Shown: positions 7,462 to 16,552 of the stretch, piece by piece
Layout: each line of letters begins with the position of its first letter
Position numbering within the stretch: position 1 is the first letter of the stretch
NCBI GenBank assembly: GCA_038206395.1
Contig: JBBRAX010000037.1
Coordinates: 1 to 64,000 of the forward strand
Length of the DNA: 64,000 nucleotides
Direction of reading: 5' to 3'
Source: JAGSPQ01 sp038206395
GTDB taxonomy: Bacteria; Myxococcota; Myxococcia; Myxococcales; Myxococcaceae
Notes under the pieces: model-generated
What the model saw: only the letters and a program-made list of their open reading frames with translations
What the model was told of the DNA's origin: nothing
Database searches by the model: none
Program-made: the position numbers and the translations under genes

Positions 7462-8654
7462 GCGACTTCCTTCTTTCGCCCCAGCTCGCCGACGTGAGGT
7501 CCCAGGTGCGTGACTTCGTCGACGCGAAGATCATCCCCGCCGAGAAAGAGATCTTCGAAGACGACCGCATCGGCCGGCGTGACACGTTGAAGGCGCTGCA
7601 GCGCGACGCGAAGCGGGCGGGGTTGTGGACGCCGCACCTGCCGATCGACCTGGGTGGACGGGCGCTGGGGCCGATGGGCATGTGCGCGCTGTTTCGCGAG
7701 ATGGGGCGGTCTCCCGTCGGCGCGAAGGTCTTCCACTGCGACGCCCCCGACCAGGGAAACATGGATCTGCTGGTGCAGTTCGCGACGCCGGCCCAGCGCA
7801 CTTCTTTTCTCGAGCCGTTGGTTCGCGCAGACGTGACCTCGGCGTTCTGCATGACCGAGCCGGCCCCTGGGGCAGGCGCAGACCCGTCGAACCTGAAGAC
7901 CACCGCCCGCCGCACCGACAGCGGCTGGGAGCTCGATGGCCACAAGTGGTACGCGACCGGCGCCCGCAACGCGTCGTTTCTGATCGTGATGGCGCGCACC
8001 AGCGAAGACCCGAAGCGCGGCGCGTCGCTCTTCATTCTCGACAAGAAGACGCCCGGCGTTCGCCACGTGCGCGACGTCGGCACCATGGGCGACCAGGTGA
8101 TTGACCACCACGAAGGCGAGCTGCGCTTCGAGAAAGTCCAGCTGACCGAAGGCGCGCTGCTCGCGAACGAAGGCGACGGCTTCATGCTCGCCCAGGCCCG
8201 CCTCGTGCCCGCCCGCCTCACCCACTGCATGCGCTGGCTTGGCCTCGCCGAACGCACGATGTCGCTGTGCCGCGAGTACGTGACGACCCGCATCAGCTTT
8301 GGCAAAGAGCTCGCGCGCCACCAGGCCGTGCAGCGCATGCTCTACGACGGCGCTCAGGCGATTCACGCCGGAAACCTGATGACGCTTCACGCGGCGTGGC
8401 TGCTCGAGCAGGGCAAAGCCAAAGAGGCCAAACCGTACTCGTCGATCGCGAAGACCTTCGTCGCGAACGCGCTGTGCGACGTGCTCGACAACGCGATCCA
8501 GATGCACGGGGGCAAGGGCTACAGCGACGACCTGCCTTTCGCGGCGTGGTACCGGGCGGCCCGCGCGGCACGCATCGCCGACGGCCCCGACGAGGTCCAC
8601 CACATGTCCGTCTCGCGCGACTGGCTCCTCGGCCGGGTCGACCTACTGGTCTGA
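7458..8654 (+). CDS. acyl-CoA dehydrogenase
   Basis: A 398-residue FAD-dependent acyl-CoA dehydrogenase with the three-part fold: N-terminal helices, middle beta domain (FCMTEPAPGAGADPSNLKTTA near residue 135, flavin contacts), and C-terminal helices with IQMHGGKGY near 350. It should oxidise an acyl-CoA to the 2-enoyl-CoA and pass electrons to electron-transfer flavoprotein. Together with the upstream phosphotransferase it resembles a split ACAD10/11 system for hydroxy-fatty acids, and the divergent crotonase could take the next step. The GTG start overlaps the DUF6285 stop. The 3' end overlaps the convergent PilZ gene by 12 bp. Confidence 0.93.
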   Translation: MSDFLLSPQLADVRSQVRDFVDAKIIPAEKEIFEDDRIGRRDTLKALQRDAKRAGLWTPHLPIDLGGRALGPMGMCALFREMGRSPVGAKVFHCDAPDQGNMDLLVQFATPAQRTSFLEPLVRADVTSAFCMTEPAPGAGADPSNLKTTARRTDSGWELDGHKWYATGARNASFLIVMARTSEDPKRGASLFILDKKTPGVRHVRDVGTMGDQVIDHHEGELRFEKVQLTEGALLANEGDGFMLAQARLVPARLTHCMRWLGLAERTMSLCREYVTTRISFGKELARHQAVQRMLYDGAQAIHAGNLMTLHAAWLLEQGKAKEAKPYSSIAKTFVANALCDVLDNAIQMHGGKGYSDDLPFAAWYRAARAARIADGPDEVHHMSVSRDWLLGRVDLLV

Positions 8655-9302
8655 GTCGAGCCCGAGCAGCATCGCCAGCAGCGCCTGCACCTTCTCGCGC
8701 TGCTCGGCAGTCGGCGGCACGAAGCTCAAGCCTGCGATGTGCTTCCCGTCGGGCAGCGCCTCGACGTGGGTGACCTTGCCGTCGATGGTCAAGAGCTCGG
8801 CGTGGCCCGCGACGCCGAACTCCACCGTCAGCAGCGAGTCTCTTGCGACCGGGCCCGGGCAGCGAATCGAGAAGCCGCCTTTCGACAAGTCGTTGAGCAG
8901 CGCGTCGAACCGCTCGCGGCTCTTGCACTTCACCTGGATGCGGGTCGCGACGCGCGGGTGCTCGCGGCGGCCGGCCCCCCGCCCTTCGGCCAGCGCCTTG
9001 ACCAGGTTCAGCAGCGACTCTTCGTCATCCGGCGGCAGCGCCTCGAAGTGCACGCCATACGCGGTGTCTTCCCCTTCGCCGATCAACCGCACCACCTCGC
9101 CCGCCAGCGCCAGCGACATCGCCTCGCGCTCGAGCATCACGGTCACCGTCTGCCCGATGGCGACCACGCCCGCGGGCGCCAGAAACGCCACCCCGCCCCG
9201 CGATACGTTCACCACCCGGGCCTCGAAAGTCTGATCCGCCGAGGCCACCGTGCACTCGAGGCTCGCCTCGATTCGTGCCCACCGCCGTCGCTCTTCACCC
9301 AT
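8643..9302 (-). CDS. tandem PilZ-domain protein
   Basis: A 219-residue protein made of two PilZ domains. The first (residues 3-95) has RRRWAR followed by NVSRGGVAF. The second (about 112-215) has RREHPR followed by DLSKGGFS. The RxxxR and (D/N)xSxxG motifs are the cyclic-di-GMP contacts in PilZ proteins, and both sets look intact. It probably binds c-di-GMP in the cytosol and passes the signal to a partner by contact. It diverges from the type II secretion operon with 136 bp between starts, so a link between c-di-GMP and secretion is possible but not shown. Confidence 0.85.
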   Translation of the reverse strand: MGEERRRWARIEASLECTVASADQTFEARVVNVSRGGVAFLAPAGVVAIGQTVTVMLEREAMSLALAGEVVRLIGEGEDTAYGVHFEALPPDDEESLLNLVKALAEGRGAGRREHPRVATRIQVKCKSRERFDALLNDLSKGGFSIRCPGPVARDSLLTVEFGVAGHAELLTIDGKVTHVEALPDGKHIAGLSFVPPTAEQREKVQALLAMLLGLDSDQ

Positions 9303-9414
9303 GGCTGGTCTGGCTCTCCGTGACAGCCGGTCAACGGACCCGTTGTCCCTTTGACAAATTGTCGCACGGCGCTCGCTGAAGTAGAGAATTCTCTCGTTAT
9401 TTCAAGAGGCTGCG

Positions 9415-9430
9415 TGGCATTGGCCTTGCT
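9415..9430 (+). promoter_or_regulatory. sigma-54 promoter match upstream of gspC
   Basis: TGGCAT-N5-TTGCT fits the -24/-12 consensus (TGGCAC-N5-TTGCW) with correct spacing. Transcription would start near 9441, almost on the proposed GTG start at 9439. Either the message is nearly leaderless, translation starts further in, or the match is chance. A TTGACA box at 9351-9356 has no matching -10 hexamer. Confidence 0.4.
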
Positions 9431-9438
9431 CTAGGCAG

Positions 9439-10368
9439 GTGCCAGTGGAGCTTCTCTTCAAACGTCATTTCTGGATCGTGCACCTCACCTTCATCTTTCT
9501 GGTGATGGTGCTCGTCGCGCGCACGGGCAATGCGTTCGTCGAATCGGCGCTGATGCCGGTGCCCACGGGCAAGGCCAGAAGCAATGCGCGGCCGAAGCCG
9601 GTCGAGCAGCTGGCGTCGTTGAGCCCCGAGAAGATGAGCAAGCTGACGGGGCTGCCGCTGCCGAAGGAGCCGGAGGTCACTGCGCCGACGGTGCCGACGG
9701 TCGACCTCAACTCGGCGCCGGTGCGCAGCTCACTGCGGGTGAAGCTGCTGGGCACGTTGATCGCGGCGCTGCCCGAGTACTCGGTTGCCTCTATTCAGGA
9801 CGTGGTCACGCTGAAGAGCGCGACCTACCTCACCGGCGACAACGTGCAGGGCGCCGAGATTCTCGAGATCGAAAGGCAACGCGTCATCGTCCTCAACAAC
9901 AACCGCCGCGAGTACATCGACGGCACCCCAGGCGACGGCGCGGCGGTGGCGTACGTGCCGCCGACGATGCCGATTGTGCCGGCGCGGGGCAGCGGCGATG
10001 GCGCTCCGCCGTCGGTCGCGCTCGGCAACACCATCAAGTCCACCGGCGAGAACGAGTACGAGATTCCGCGCGCCGAGATCGACAAGACCCTTTCCAACCT
10101 GAACGACGTCGCGATGCAGGCCCGCATCGTCCCCGCCTTCAAAGACGGCGTCGCGCAGGGCTTCAAGCTGTTCTCGATTCGGCCCGACTCGATTTACACG
10201 AAGATCGGAATCCAGAACGGCGACGTCATCAAGCGCATCAACGGGTACGAGCTCAACAGCCCTGAAAAGGCGCTCGAGATCTACTCGAAGCTCAAGGAAG
10301 CCGCGCGCATCGACATCGAGGTCGAGCGCAACGGCGCTGCAGTGAAGAAGACGTACAACGTTCGTTGA
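9439..10368 (+). CDS. gspC: type II secretion protein C
   Basis: A 309-residue inner-membrane protein that links the secretin GspD to the platform of the type II secretion machine. It has a short cytoplasmic end, one membrane helix (about residues 10-30), a Pro/Thr-rich linker, and the homology region (SSLRVKLLGTLIAAL, then YLTGDNVQGAEILEIERQRVIV). A C-terminal PDZ domain follows (about 225-309, with FKLFSIRPDSIYTKIGIQNGDVI). Order and length fit GspC. It is the first gene of a twelve-gene gsp operon; its stop overlaps a possible TTG of gspD. The GTG start is the best for including the whole membrane helix, but see the promoter note just upstream. Confidence 0.92.
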   Translation: MPVELLFKRHFWIVHLTFIFLVMVLVARTGNAFVESALMPVPTGKARSNARPKPVEQLASLSPEKMSKLTGLPLPKEPEVTAPTVPTVDLNSAPVRSSLRVKLLGTLIAALPEYSVASIQDVVTLKSATYLTGDNVQGAEILEIERQRVIVLNNNRREYIDGTPGDGAAVAYVPPTMPIVPARGSGDGAPPSVALGNTIKSTGENEYEIPRAEIDKTLSNLNDVAMQARIVPAFKDGVAQGFKLFSIRPDSIYTKIGIQNGDVIKRINGYELNSPEKALEIYSKLKEAARIDIEVERNGAAVKKTYNVR

Positions 10369-10376
10369 TCCCAACC

Positions 10377-12902
10377 ATGCCCATGCCCTGGAAGTGTTTG
10401 CTGGCTCTGACCCTCGCCGTCGCGCTGCCCGCGTTTGCGCAGGCGCCGCTTCGCCCCAGCGAAAAGCGGATCAACCCCGCGGCGGCGGCCCCTGTGGAAG
10501 GTACGGGCGGCGCGACCCCGGTTCCGGCCAACGCGAAGAAGCCCAACTGCGAAGAGCTGCGCAAGAAGGCCCGGTACAACGTCTATTTCGACAAGGTCGA
10601 GATCGAGAAGCTGGTTCAGACGGTGTCGGACGCGACGTGCAAGACGTTCATCCTTCCCGAGAACATCCGCGGCAAGATTTCGATCATCGGCCCGGAAAAC
10701 GGCAAGGTCGAAGTGAATGGCGAGCAGTTCTACGCCGCGTTTCTCGCCGCCCTCGATGCGAACAGCCTCGCCGTCTACGAGCATGGCCGCTTCCTGAAGA
10801 TCGTCGACAAGCAGCGCGCGAAGCAGTTCCCGATTCCGACCATCACCGACCCGAGCGTCGAGTACACGACCAACGAGCAGATGGTCACCCGGATGTTCAA
10901 GGTGAAGTACGTCGAGATCGAGCAGCTGCGCGGCGTGCTGCAGCAGCTGGTGACGCCGTCGGGCGACACGATTCCTTTTCAGCCCGACACGATCATCATC
11001 AACGACCTCGGCTCGAACATGCACCGCCTCGAGAAGGTGGTTGAACAGCTGGACTCGCGCAGCAGCAGCGACCAGGTGCAGATCATCCAGATCCAGTACG
11101 CGACCGCGCAGGAAATCGCGGACAAGGTGCAGAAGCTCTTCGAGACGAAGACGCCGCGCCCGGGTCAGCGCCCTGGCAACATCGCCCCGATGCCGCCTCC
11201 TCCGGGGGCCAGCGCTGCAGGCCAGCCTCCCGCCGGAGTGGCCGGCAGCGCGGGCGACACGGGCGGGCCTTCGACGCTCAGCCAGCTGATTCCCGACGAA
11301 CGGACCAACAAGCTGATCATCATCGCCAGCCCTTCCGCGATGGATCGGATCAACGCCCTCATCCGCGAGATCGACATCCCCATCTCGGGCGGCGAAGGGA
11401 AGATCAACGTCTACTACCTCGAGAACGCGAACGCCGAAGACGTGGCGTCGACGCTGCAGTCGCTGGCGCAGGGCACCGCGAACCGCCCGAAGGCGCCTCC
11501 GGGCGTGCCCGCGCCCGGCAAAGGAACCAGCGCCGCCGAGCTCTTCGCCGGTGAAGTGAAAGTGTCGGCCGACAAGCCCACCAACTCGCTGGTCATCATC
11601 GCCAACCAGAATGACTACCGGTCGCTGGTGCGGGTGATCGAGAAGCTCGACATCCAGCGCAAGCAGGTCTTCATCGAAGCGGTGATCATGGAAGTGAACC
11701 TCGACCGCAACTCGGACATCGGGGTGAACCTACACACCGGGATTCCGGTGAAAGACGGCAACGGCAACGTGCTGCCGGCGGTCATCGGCACCAACACCGG
11801 CAAGGCGGGAGGAGCGCCGTCGATGAGCCTGGCGAGCCTCGCCAGCTTCGGCGGCTTCCTCGCCGGCATCCAGGGCCCGGCGATTCCCGAGCTCACGAAG
11901 CTCGGCATCACGATTCCCAGCTTCGGCGTGATTCTCACCGCGCTGCAGAGCACCAACGACGTCAACGTCCTCTCGACACCCCACCTGCTGACGACGGACA
12001 ACGAAGACGCCGAGATCACCGTCGGCCAGAACGTGCCCTTTCAGTCTGGGTTCTCGACCAGCCCGATCAGCAGCCTCGGCAGCGTGCCCGGCTTGCCGCC
12101 AGGCCTGGGCAACCTCCTGGGCGGCGGCGGCGGCGGCACCCCTTTCGGCAGCATCACCCGCACCAACGTCGACCTGAAGCTGTCGGTGAAGCCACAGATC
12201 AATGAGTCCGACTACGTGCGCATGGTCATCCAGGAACAGATTGAAGAGATCGCGTCCATCGACCCGGTGCTCGGCCCGACCACCAGCAAGCGAAGCGCGA
12301 AGACGACGGTGATCGCGAAGGATCAAGAGACGATCGTCATCGGCGGCATCATGCAAGACCGCACGCTCGAGTCGGCCACCAAGGTCCCGCTGCTGGGCGA
12401 CATCCCCCTGCTCGGCCACCTCTTCCGGTCGACGTCGAAGAAGAAGGTGAAGACGAACCTGCTGCTCTTCCTGACGCCCTACATCATCAAGGACAGCAGC
12501 GACTTCCGCCGCATCTTCGAACGGAAGATGAAAGAGCGTCAGCAGTTCGTCGAACAGTTCTACGGCGCGGTGACGGGCTACGACGTGGCGATCGACTTCT
12601 CGCGCAAGCCGGGGCCGATCGCGCGCATGACCCAGGTGATGAACAAGGAGTCCGAGCGGTTCGAGAACGGCGGGCCGGGCACGGCGGGCGAGAAGCTGAT
12701 CGCTCCCGGCCAGAACCCGCGCGTGCCCGTGGGGCCCGTTTCGATGCCGGCGCGGGCGCCCACCGAACCCGCGCCCGCGCCCTTCACCACGACGATCACC
12801 CCGCCCGCGTCGGGGATTCCGGCCCAGCCGGCGCCGGCGCCGCTGGTGGCTCCTCCGGTCGAAAGGCTGCAGGTTCAACCCGGTGGCGACGAGAGCCGGT
12901 GA
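10377..12902 (+). CDS. gspD: type II secretion secretin
   Basis: An 841-residue outer-membrane channel of the type II secretion system. It has a signal peptide ending near PAFAQA, an N0 domain (NVYFDKVEIEKLVQTVSD), and three N1-N3 repeats. Each long loop carries a Pro/Gly insert (PRPGQRPGNIAPMPPPPG; KAPPGVPAPGKGTS). The secretin core follows, with the signature VPLLGDIPLLGHLFR and the strand KKVKTNLLLFLTPYII. The last 150 residues are a Pro/Ala-rich tail that may bind a pilotin or peptidoglycan. I chose ATG 10377 over a TTG at 10365 because it sits directly before the signal peptide. Confidence 0.95.
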   Translation: MPMPWKCLLALTLAVALPAFAQAPLRPSEKRINPAAAAPVEGTGGATPVPANAKKPNCEELRKKARYNVYFDKVEIEKLVQTVSDATCKTFILPENIRGKISIIGPENGKVEVNGEQFYAAFLAALDANSLAVYEHGRFLKIVDKQRAKQFPIPTITDPSVEYTTNEQMVTRMFKVKYVEIEQLRGVLQQLVTPSGDTIPFQPDTIIINDLGSNMHRLEKVVEQLDSRSSSDQVQIIQIQYATAQEIADKVQKLFETKTPRPGQRPGNIAPMPPPPGASAAGQPPAGVAGSAGDTGGPSTLSQLIPDERTNKLIIIASPSAMDRINALIREIDIPISGGEGKINVYYLENANAEDVASTLQSLAQGTANRPKAPPGVPAPGKGTSAAELFAGEVKVSADKPTNSLVIIANQNDYRSLVRVIEKLDIQRKQVFIEAVIMEVNLDRNSDIGVNLHTGIPVKDGNGNVLPAVIGTNTGKAGGAPSMSLASLASFGGFLAGIQGPAIPELTKLGITIPSFGVILTALQSTNDVNVLSTPHLLTTDNEDAEITVGQNVPFQSGFSTSPISSLGSVPGLPPGLGNLLGGGGGGTPFGSITRTNVDLKLSVKPQINESDYVRMVIQEQIEEIASIDPVLGPTTSKRSAKTTVIAKDQETIVIGGIMQDRTLESATKVPLLGDIPLLGHLFRSTSKKKVKTNLLLFLTPYIIKDSSDFRRIFERKMKERQQFVEQFYGAVTGYDVAIDFSRKPGPIARMTQVMNKESERFENGGPGTAGEKLIAPGQNPRVPVGPVSMPARAPTEPAPAPFTTTITPPASGIPAQPAPAPLVAPPVERLQVQPGGDESR

Positions 12903-12905
12903 CCC

Positions 12906-14693
12906 GTGCCTACCCGAACGACCACCTCTGAGATTCCGGTTGCCGTCGAGCGCACCCAGCAGGTCGCGCACGGCCCGGCGTACCTGTACGGGCGGCCGCT
13001 GGGGCAGATCCTCGTCCAGTCGATGGGGCTCACCGAAGAGCTGCTGAACGCCGCGCTGCTGGCGCAGATCGAGAAGGGCGGGCGCCTCGGCGAAGTGCTG
13101 GTGGCGATGAAGGCGTGCACTGAAGAGGACGTGGTGCGCGCGCTCGCCGCCCAGCTCGACCTCGAGTACGTCTCTTCCATCTCGGCCGACGACGTCGAGC
13201 CCGAGCTGATCGCGCGGATGCCGATCAACTTCGCGAAGCAGAACAAGGTGCTGCCGCTGAAGGTGGAAAGCGATCAGGTCGTGCTGGTCGTCTCGGATCC
13301 GCTCGACACCGCTTCGCTGGACCACGCGCGGATGCTGCTCGGCCGCGACGTGCTGCCGAAGCTCGCGCTGGGCAGCCGCATCGTCGACGCGATCAACCAG
13401 GTCTACGACCGCAACCTCAACGAGGCCGAGCAGGTCGTCGACGAGATGGAGGCCCAGGACCTTCAGTCGGCCGAGGCCTCGCTGGAAGAAGCGCAGGACC
13501 TTCTCGACACGGGCGACGAAGCGCCGATCATCCGCCTCGTCAACTCGCTGCTGTTCCGCGCCGCGAAAGAACGCGCCAGCGACATTCACATCGAGCCGAT
13601 GGAACGTGAGCTCTCGGTGCGCTTTCGCATCGACGGCGTGCTGATGGAGATCATCAAGCCGCCCAAGCGCTACCAGTCGAGCATCTTGAGCCGCGTGAAG
13701 ATCATGGCGCAGCTGAACATCGCCGAGAAGCGCCTGCCGCAAGACGGCCGCATTCGCATCAAGCTGGCCGGCCGCGACATCGACATCCGCGTCTCGTGCA
13801 TCCCCGTCACCCACGGCGAACGGATCGTGATGCGGCTGCTCGACAAGAACGCGGTGCTGCTCGACCTCGCCGAGATCGGCATGAACCCGGGCATCTTGAA
13901 GCCCATCGACGAGATCATTCACCGGTCGCACGGCATCGTGCTCGTCACCGGCCCGACCGGCTCTGGCAAGACGACGACGCTCTACGGCGCGCTGTCGCGC
14001 ATCAACACGCCCGACCTCAACATCCTCACCGTCGAAGACCCCGTCGAGTACCAACTGAAGGGCATCGGCCAGATGGCGATTCAGCCGAAGATTGGGCTGA
14101 CCTTCGCCGCCGGCCTGCGCAGCTTCCTGCGGCAGGACCCCGACATCATCATGGTCGGCGAGATTCGCGACAAAGAGACCGCGCAGATCGCGATCGAAGC
14201 ATCGCTGACGGGCCACCTCGTGTTCTCGACGGTGCACACCAACGACGCGGCCGGCGCCGTCACCCGCCTCGTCGAGATGGGAATCGAGCCCTTCCTCGTC
14301 GCCAGCTCTTTGACGGGCGTGCTCGCCCAGCGCCTGGTGCGCCGCGTCTGCCGCGAGTGCCGCGTGCTCTACACGCCCACCGACGAAGAGCTTTCCAAGC
14401 TCGGCCAGACGCGCGAACGCTTCAAGTCCTTCGGCGGCGGTGACGTGTACCGGGCCGAAGGTTGCGCGGCGTGCGGCAAGAACGGTTACCGCGGCCGCAC
14501 GGGCATCTACGAGCTGCTGCTGGTCGACGAAGACATTCGCCAGCTGGTCTTGAAGAACGTCGACTCGGCCACCATCAAGAAGCGCGCGATGGAAAAAGGA
14601 ATGCTGTCGCTGCTCGACGACGGCGCGCTGAAGGTCGCGCAGGGCGAGACGACCATCGCCGAAGTCCTCAGCGTCACCCAGGAGGACATGTAG
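12906..14693 (+). CDS. gspE: type II secretion ATPase
   Basis: A 595-residue hexameric ATPase that powers pseudopilus assembly from the cytoplasmic side. It has an N-terminal GspE/MshEN-type domain (about residues 25-150, LGQILVQSMGLTEELLNAAL). The catalytic domain has Walker A GPTGSGKTT near residue 347, the Asp and His boxes around LTVEDPVEYQ and STVHTND, and GEIRDKETA. A zinc-binding four-cysteine motif closes it (CRECR...CAACGKNGYRGRTG). All key elements look intact. The GTG start lies 3 bp after the gspD stop, and an ATG start of gspF follows 7 bp after the stop. Confidence 0.96.
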   Translation: MPTRTTTSEIPVAVERTQQVAHGPAYLYGRPLGQILVQSMGLTEELLNAALLAQIEKGGRLGEVLVAMKACTEEDVVRALAAQLDLEYVSSISADDVEPELIARMPINFAKQNKVLPLKVESDQVVLVVSDPLDTASLDHARMLLGRDVLPKLALGSRIVDAINQVYDRNLNEAEQVVDEMEAQDLQSAEASLEEAQDLLDTGDEAPIIRLVNSLLFRAAKERASDIHIEPMERELSVRFRIDGVLMEIIKPPKRYQSSILSRVKIMAQLNIAEKRLPQDGRIRIKLAGRDIDIRVSCIPVTHGERIVMRLLDKNAVLLDLAEIGMNPGILKPIDEIIHRSHGIVLVTGPTGSGKTTTLYGALSRINTPDLNILTVEDPVEYQLKGIGQMAIQPKIGLTFAAGLRSFLRQDPDIIMVGEIRDKETAQIAIEASLTGHLVFSTVHTNDAAGAVTRLVEMGIEPFLVASSLTGVLAQRLVRRVCRECRVLYTPTDEELSKLGQTRERFKSFGGGDVYRAEGCAACGKNGYRGRTGIYELLLVDEDIRQLVLKNVDSATIKKRAMEKGMLSLLDDGALKVAQGETTIAEVLSVTQEDM

Positions 14694-14700
14694 ATCCGCC

Positions 14701-15978
14701 ATGGCCGTCTTCGAATACAAAGGCCTGAACGAGGCCGGCAAGGCGGTGACCGGCTTGAAGGAAGCCGACAGCCCGAAGGGCTTGCGTGGCGTGCTGCGCA
14801 AAGACGGCATCTTCCTCACCGACGTGCTCGGCCAGGCCGACGCCGCGGGCAAGAAGATCAAGGGCGTCAACGTCAAGAAGGCCGGCGGCAGCATCGGCGC
14901 CGCGATGAACCAGGACGTCAACCTGCGGCGGTTCGCGGGCGGGCGCATCAACACCGACGACATCGCGATCATGACCCGCCAGCTCGCGACCCTGCTGGGC
15001 GCTGGTGTCACGCTGGTCGAGGCGCTGACCGCGCTGGTCGACCAGGTCGAGAAAGAGCGCCTGAAGCGCGTGCTGTCAGAGACGAAGCAGAAGGTGAACG
15101 AAGGCAGCTCGCTGGGCGATGCGCTGCAGGTGCACGAGAAGGTGTTCGGCAAGCTCTACGTGAACATGATTCGCGCAGGCGAGCACTCGGGCGCGCTGGA
15201 CGCGGTGCTGCTGCGACTCGCCGAGTTCACCGAAGGGCAGTCGCGCCTGAAGCAGAAGGTCGTCGGCACGATGATGTACCCGGCGATCATGTCCATCGTT
15301 GGTGGCGGCGTGCTCGTGCTCCTCATGACGGTCGTCGTCCCGAAGGTCACCAAGGTCTTCGACGACATGAAGGTGACGCTGCCGTGGACGACGCGGCTGC
15401 TGATCTTCACTTCGGACGCGCTGCAGAACTACTGGTTCATCTTCTTCCCGCTGCTGATCCTGACCATCATCGGCTTCGTGGCGTGGTCGCGAAGCGAGGC
15501 GGGCAAGCCGGTGTTCGATCGCCTGTTGCTGAAGGTGCCGGTGTTCGGCGGCCTCGTGCGCATGCTGTCGGTCGCCCGCTTCACCCGCACCCTCGCCACG
15601 CTGCTGAAGTCGGGCGTGCCGCTGCTGACGGCGATGGACATCGTGAAGAACGTGGTCACGAACTCGGTGCTCGCCGACGTCATCGAAAAGGCGAAAGAGG
15701 CGATCTCGGAAGGCGAGAGCATCGCCGCGCCGCTGAAGAAGTCGGGCGAGTTCCCGCCGCTCGTCTACCACATGATTGCGATCGGCGAGAAAAGCGGCCA
15801 GCTCGAAGACATGCTGGTCAACGTCTCTGACAGCTACGAGTCGCAGGTGAACGTTCGCATCGGGGCGCTCACCTCGCTGCTCGAGCCGCTGATGATCGTC
15901 GCGATGGGCGGCGTGATCGCCTTTGTCGCGTTCAGCATCCTGATGCCCATTCTGGCAATGAACTCGAGCATCAAATGA
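14701..15978 (+). CDS. gspF: type II secretion platform protein
   Basis: A 425-residue inner-membrane platform protein. It has two repeated cytoplasmic T2SSF domains: the first at about residues 85-205 (TRQLATLLGAGVTLVEAL) and the second at about 285-405 (ARFTRTLATLLKSGVPLLTAM). Three membrane helices lie near 195-225, 240-265 and 395-420. It contacts GspE and GspL and anchors the pseudopilus base. The N-terminus (MAVFEYKGLNEAGK) is typical of the family, which fixes the start. Its stop overlaps the start of a tiny membrane-protein frame (ATGA). Confidence 0.95.
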   Translation: MAVFEYKGLNEAGKAVTGLKEADSPKGLRGVLRKDGIFLTDVLGQADAAGKKIKGVNVKKAGGSIGAAMNQDVNLRRFAGGRINTDDIAIMTRQLATLLGAGVTLVEALTALVDQVEKERLKRVLSETKQKVNEGSSLGDALQVHEKVFGKLYVNMIRAGEHSGALDAVLLRLAEFTEGQSRLKQKVVGTMMYPAIMSIVGGGVLVLLMTVVVPKVTKVFDDMKVTLPWTTRLLIFTSDALQNYWFIFFPLLILTIIGFVAWSRSEAGKPVFDRLLLKVPVFGGLVRMLSVARFTRTLATLLKSGVPLLTAMDIVKNVVTNSVLADVIEKAKEAISEGESIAAPLKKSGEFPPLVYHMIAIGEKSGQLEDMLVNVSDSYESQVNVRIGALTSLLEPLMIVAMGGVIAFVAFSILMPILAMNSSIK

Positions 15979-16082
15979 CAACCACGCCCTTCGAACGCTG
16001 GGTCAACCGACTCACTGCCACGGCATTGCTGGCACTTGCGGCCGGGCTCGTTGGAACCGGAATTGCCTTCTATCTGTTGTGA
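15975..16082 (+). CDS. 35-residue predicted single-pass membrane protein between gspF and gspG
   Basis: This small frame reads MTTTPFERWVNRLTATA and then LLALAAGLVGTGIAFYLL before TGA. It has a short basic/polar N-terminus and one hydrophobic helix (about residues 15-35). Its ATG overlaps the gspF stop (ATGA), the same coupling used elsewhere in this operon, and gspG starts 11 bp after its stop. It is too short for most gene finders. I know no named Gsp component of this form. Position, coupling and a clean membrane helix make it a likely real gene, perhaps a small accessory of the platform. No homology can be claimed. Confidence 0.6.
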   Translation: MTTTPFERWVNRLTATALLALAAGLVGTGIAFYLL

Positions 16083-16092
16083 GGACACACAC

Positions 16093-16530
16093 ATGAACCG
16101 CCAACTTCAGACCCTGACCCGCCGCATGCGCCGCTCTGCCCGGCGCGGCATGACGCTGATCGAGATCATCGTCGTGATCACCATCATCGCGCTGCTCACC
16201 GCCTCGGTCGCGGTGGCAGTGATTCCCCGCCTCGAAGAGGCCAAGCGCGATCGCGCCCGTGGCATCGACATTCCCGCGATCAAGCAGGGGCTCGACACGT
16301 ACTACGCGAAGAAGGGCAAGTACCCCGACACGGGGCTGGGCCTGAAGGCGCTGGTCGACGCGCAGATCATGGACAAGACGCCCACCGACCCGTGGGACCA
16401 CGAGTACATCTACCTGCTCGAGAACGGGAAGCCCGTCATCCTCACCTACGCGAAGGACGGAGCGCCCGGCGGCACCGACAACGACGCCGACATCTCGAGC
16501 AAGGACGCTGCCGGCGGCGACAAGAAGTAG
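16093..16530 (+). CDS. gspG: major pseudopilin of type II secretion
   Basis: A 145-residue pseudopilin that builds the periplasmic piston. The basic leader ends at RRG, and the mature protein begins MTLIEIIVVITIIALL with Glu at position +5, the prepilin peptidase signature. The body has the GspG pattern (GIDIPAIKQGLDTYYAKKGKYPDTGLGL) and the PTDPWDHEY segment leading to the calcium-binding loop. The mature first residue is Met rather than Phe. The prepilin peptidase that must process it is not encoded in the window. An ATG at 16093 gives a 19-residue leader. The flanking tiny membrane frames are described separately. Confidence 0.96.
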   Translation: MNRQLQTLTRRMRRSARRGMTLIEIIVVITIIALLTASVAVAVIPRLEEAKRDRARGIDIPAIKQGLDTYYAKKGKYPDTGLGLKALVDAQIMDKTPTDPWDHEYIYLLENGKPVILTYAKDGAPGGTDNDADISSKDAAGGDKK

Positions 16531-16552
16531 CTGAAGAGCCCTTCGAGCGACC

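Noticed and set aside
9351..9379. TTGACA box as a sigma-70 promoter for gspC
   Set aside because: No acceptable -10 hexamer lies 16-18 bp downstream.
10365..10376. TTG start of gspD overlapping the gspC stop
   Set aside because: The ATG at 10377 or 10383 directly precedes the signal peptide and is more plausible, although coupling by TTGA cannot be excluded.
11730..15152. A 1140-residue minus-strand frame opposite gspD, gspE and gspF
   Set aside because: It is Arg/Asp/Val-rich without domains and lies opposite three clear Gsp genes.
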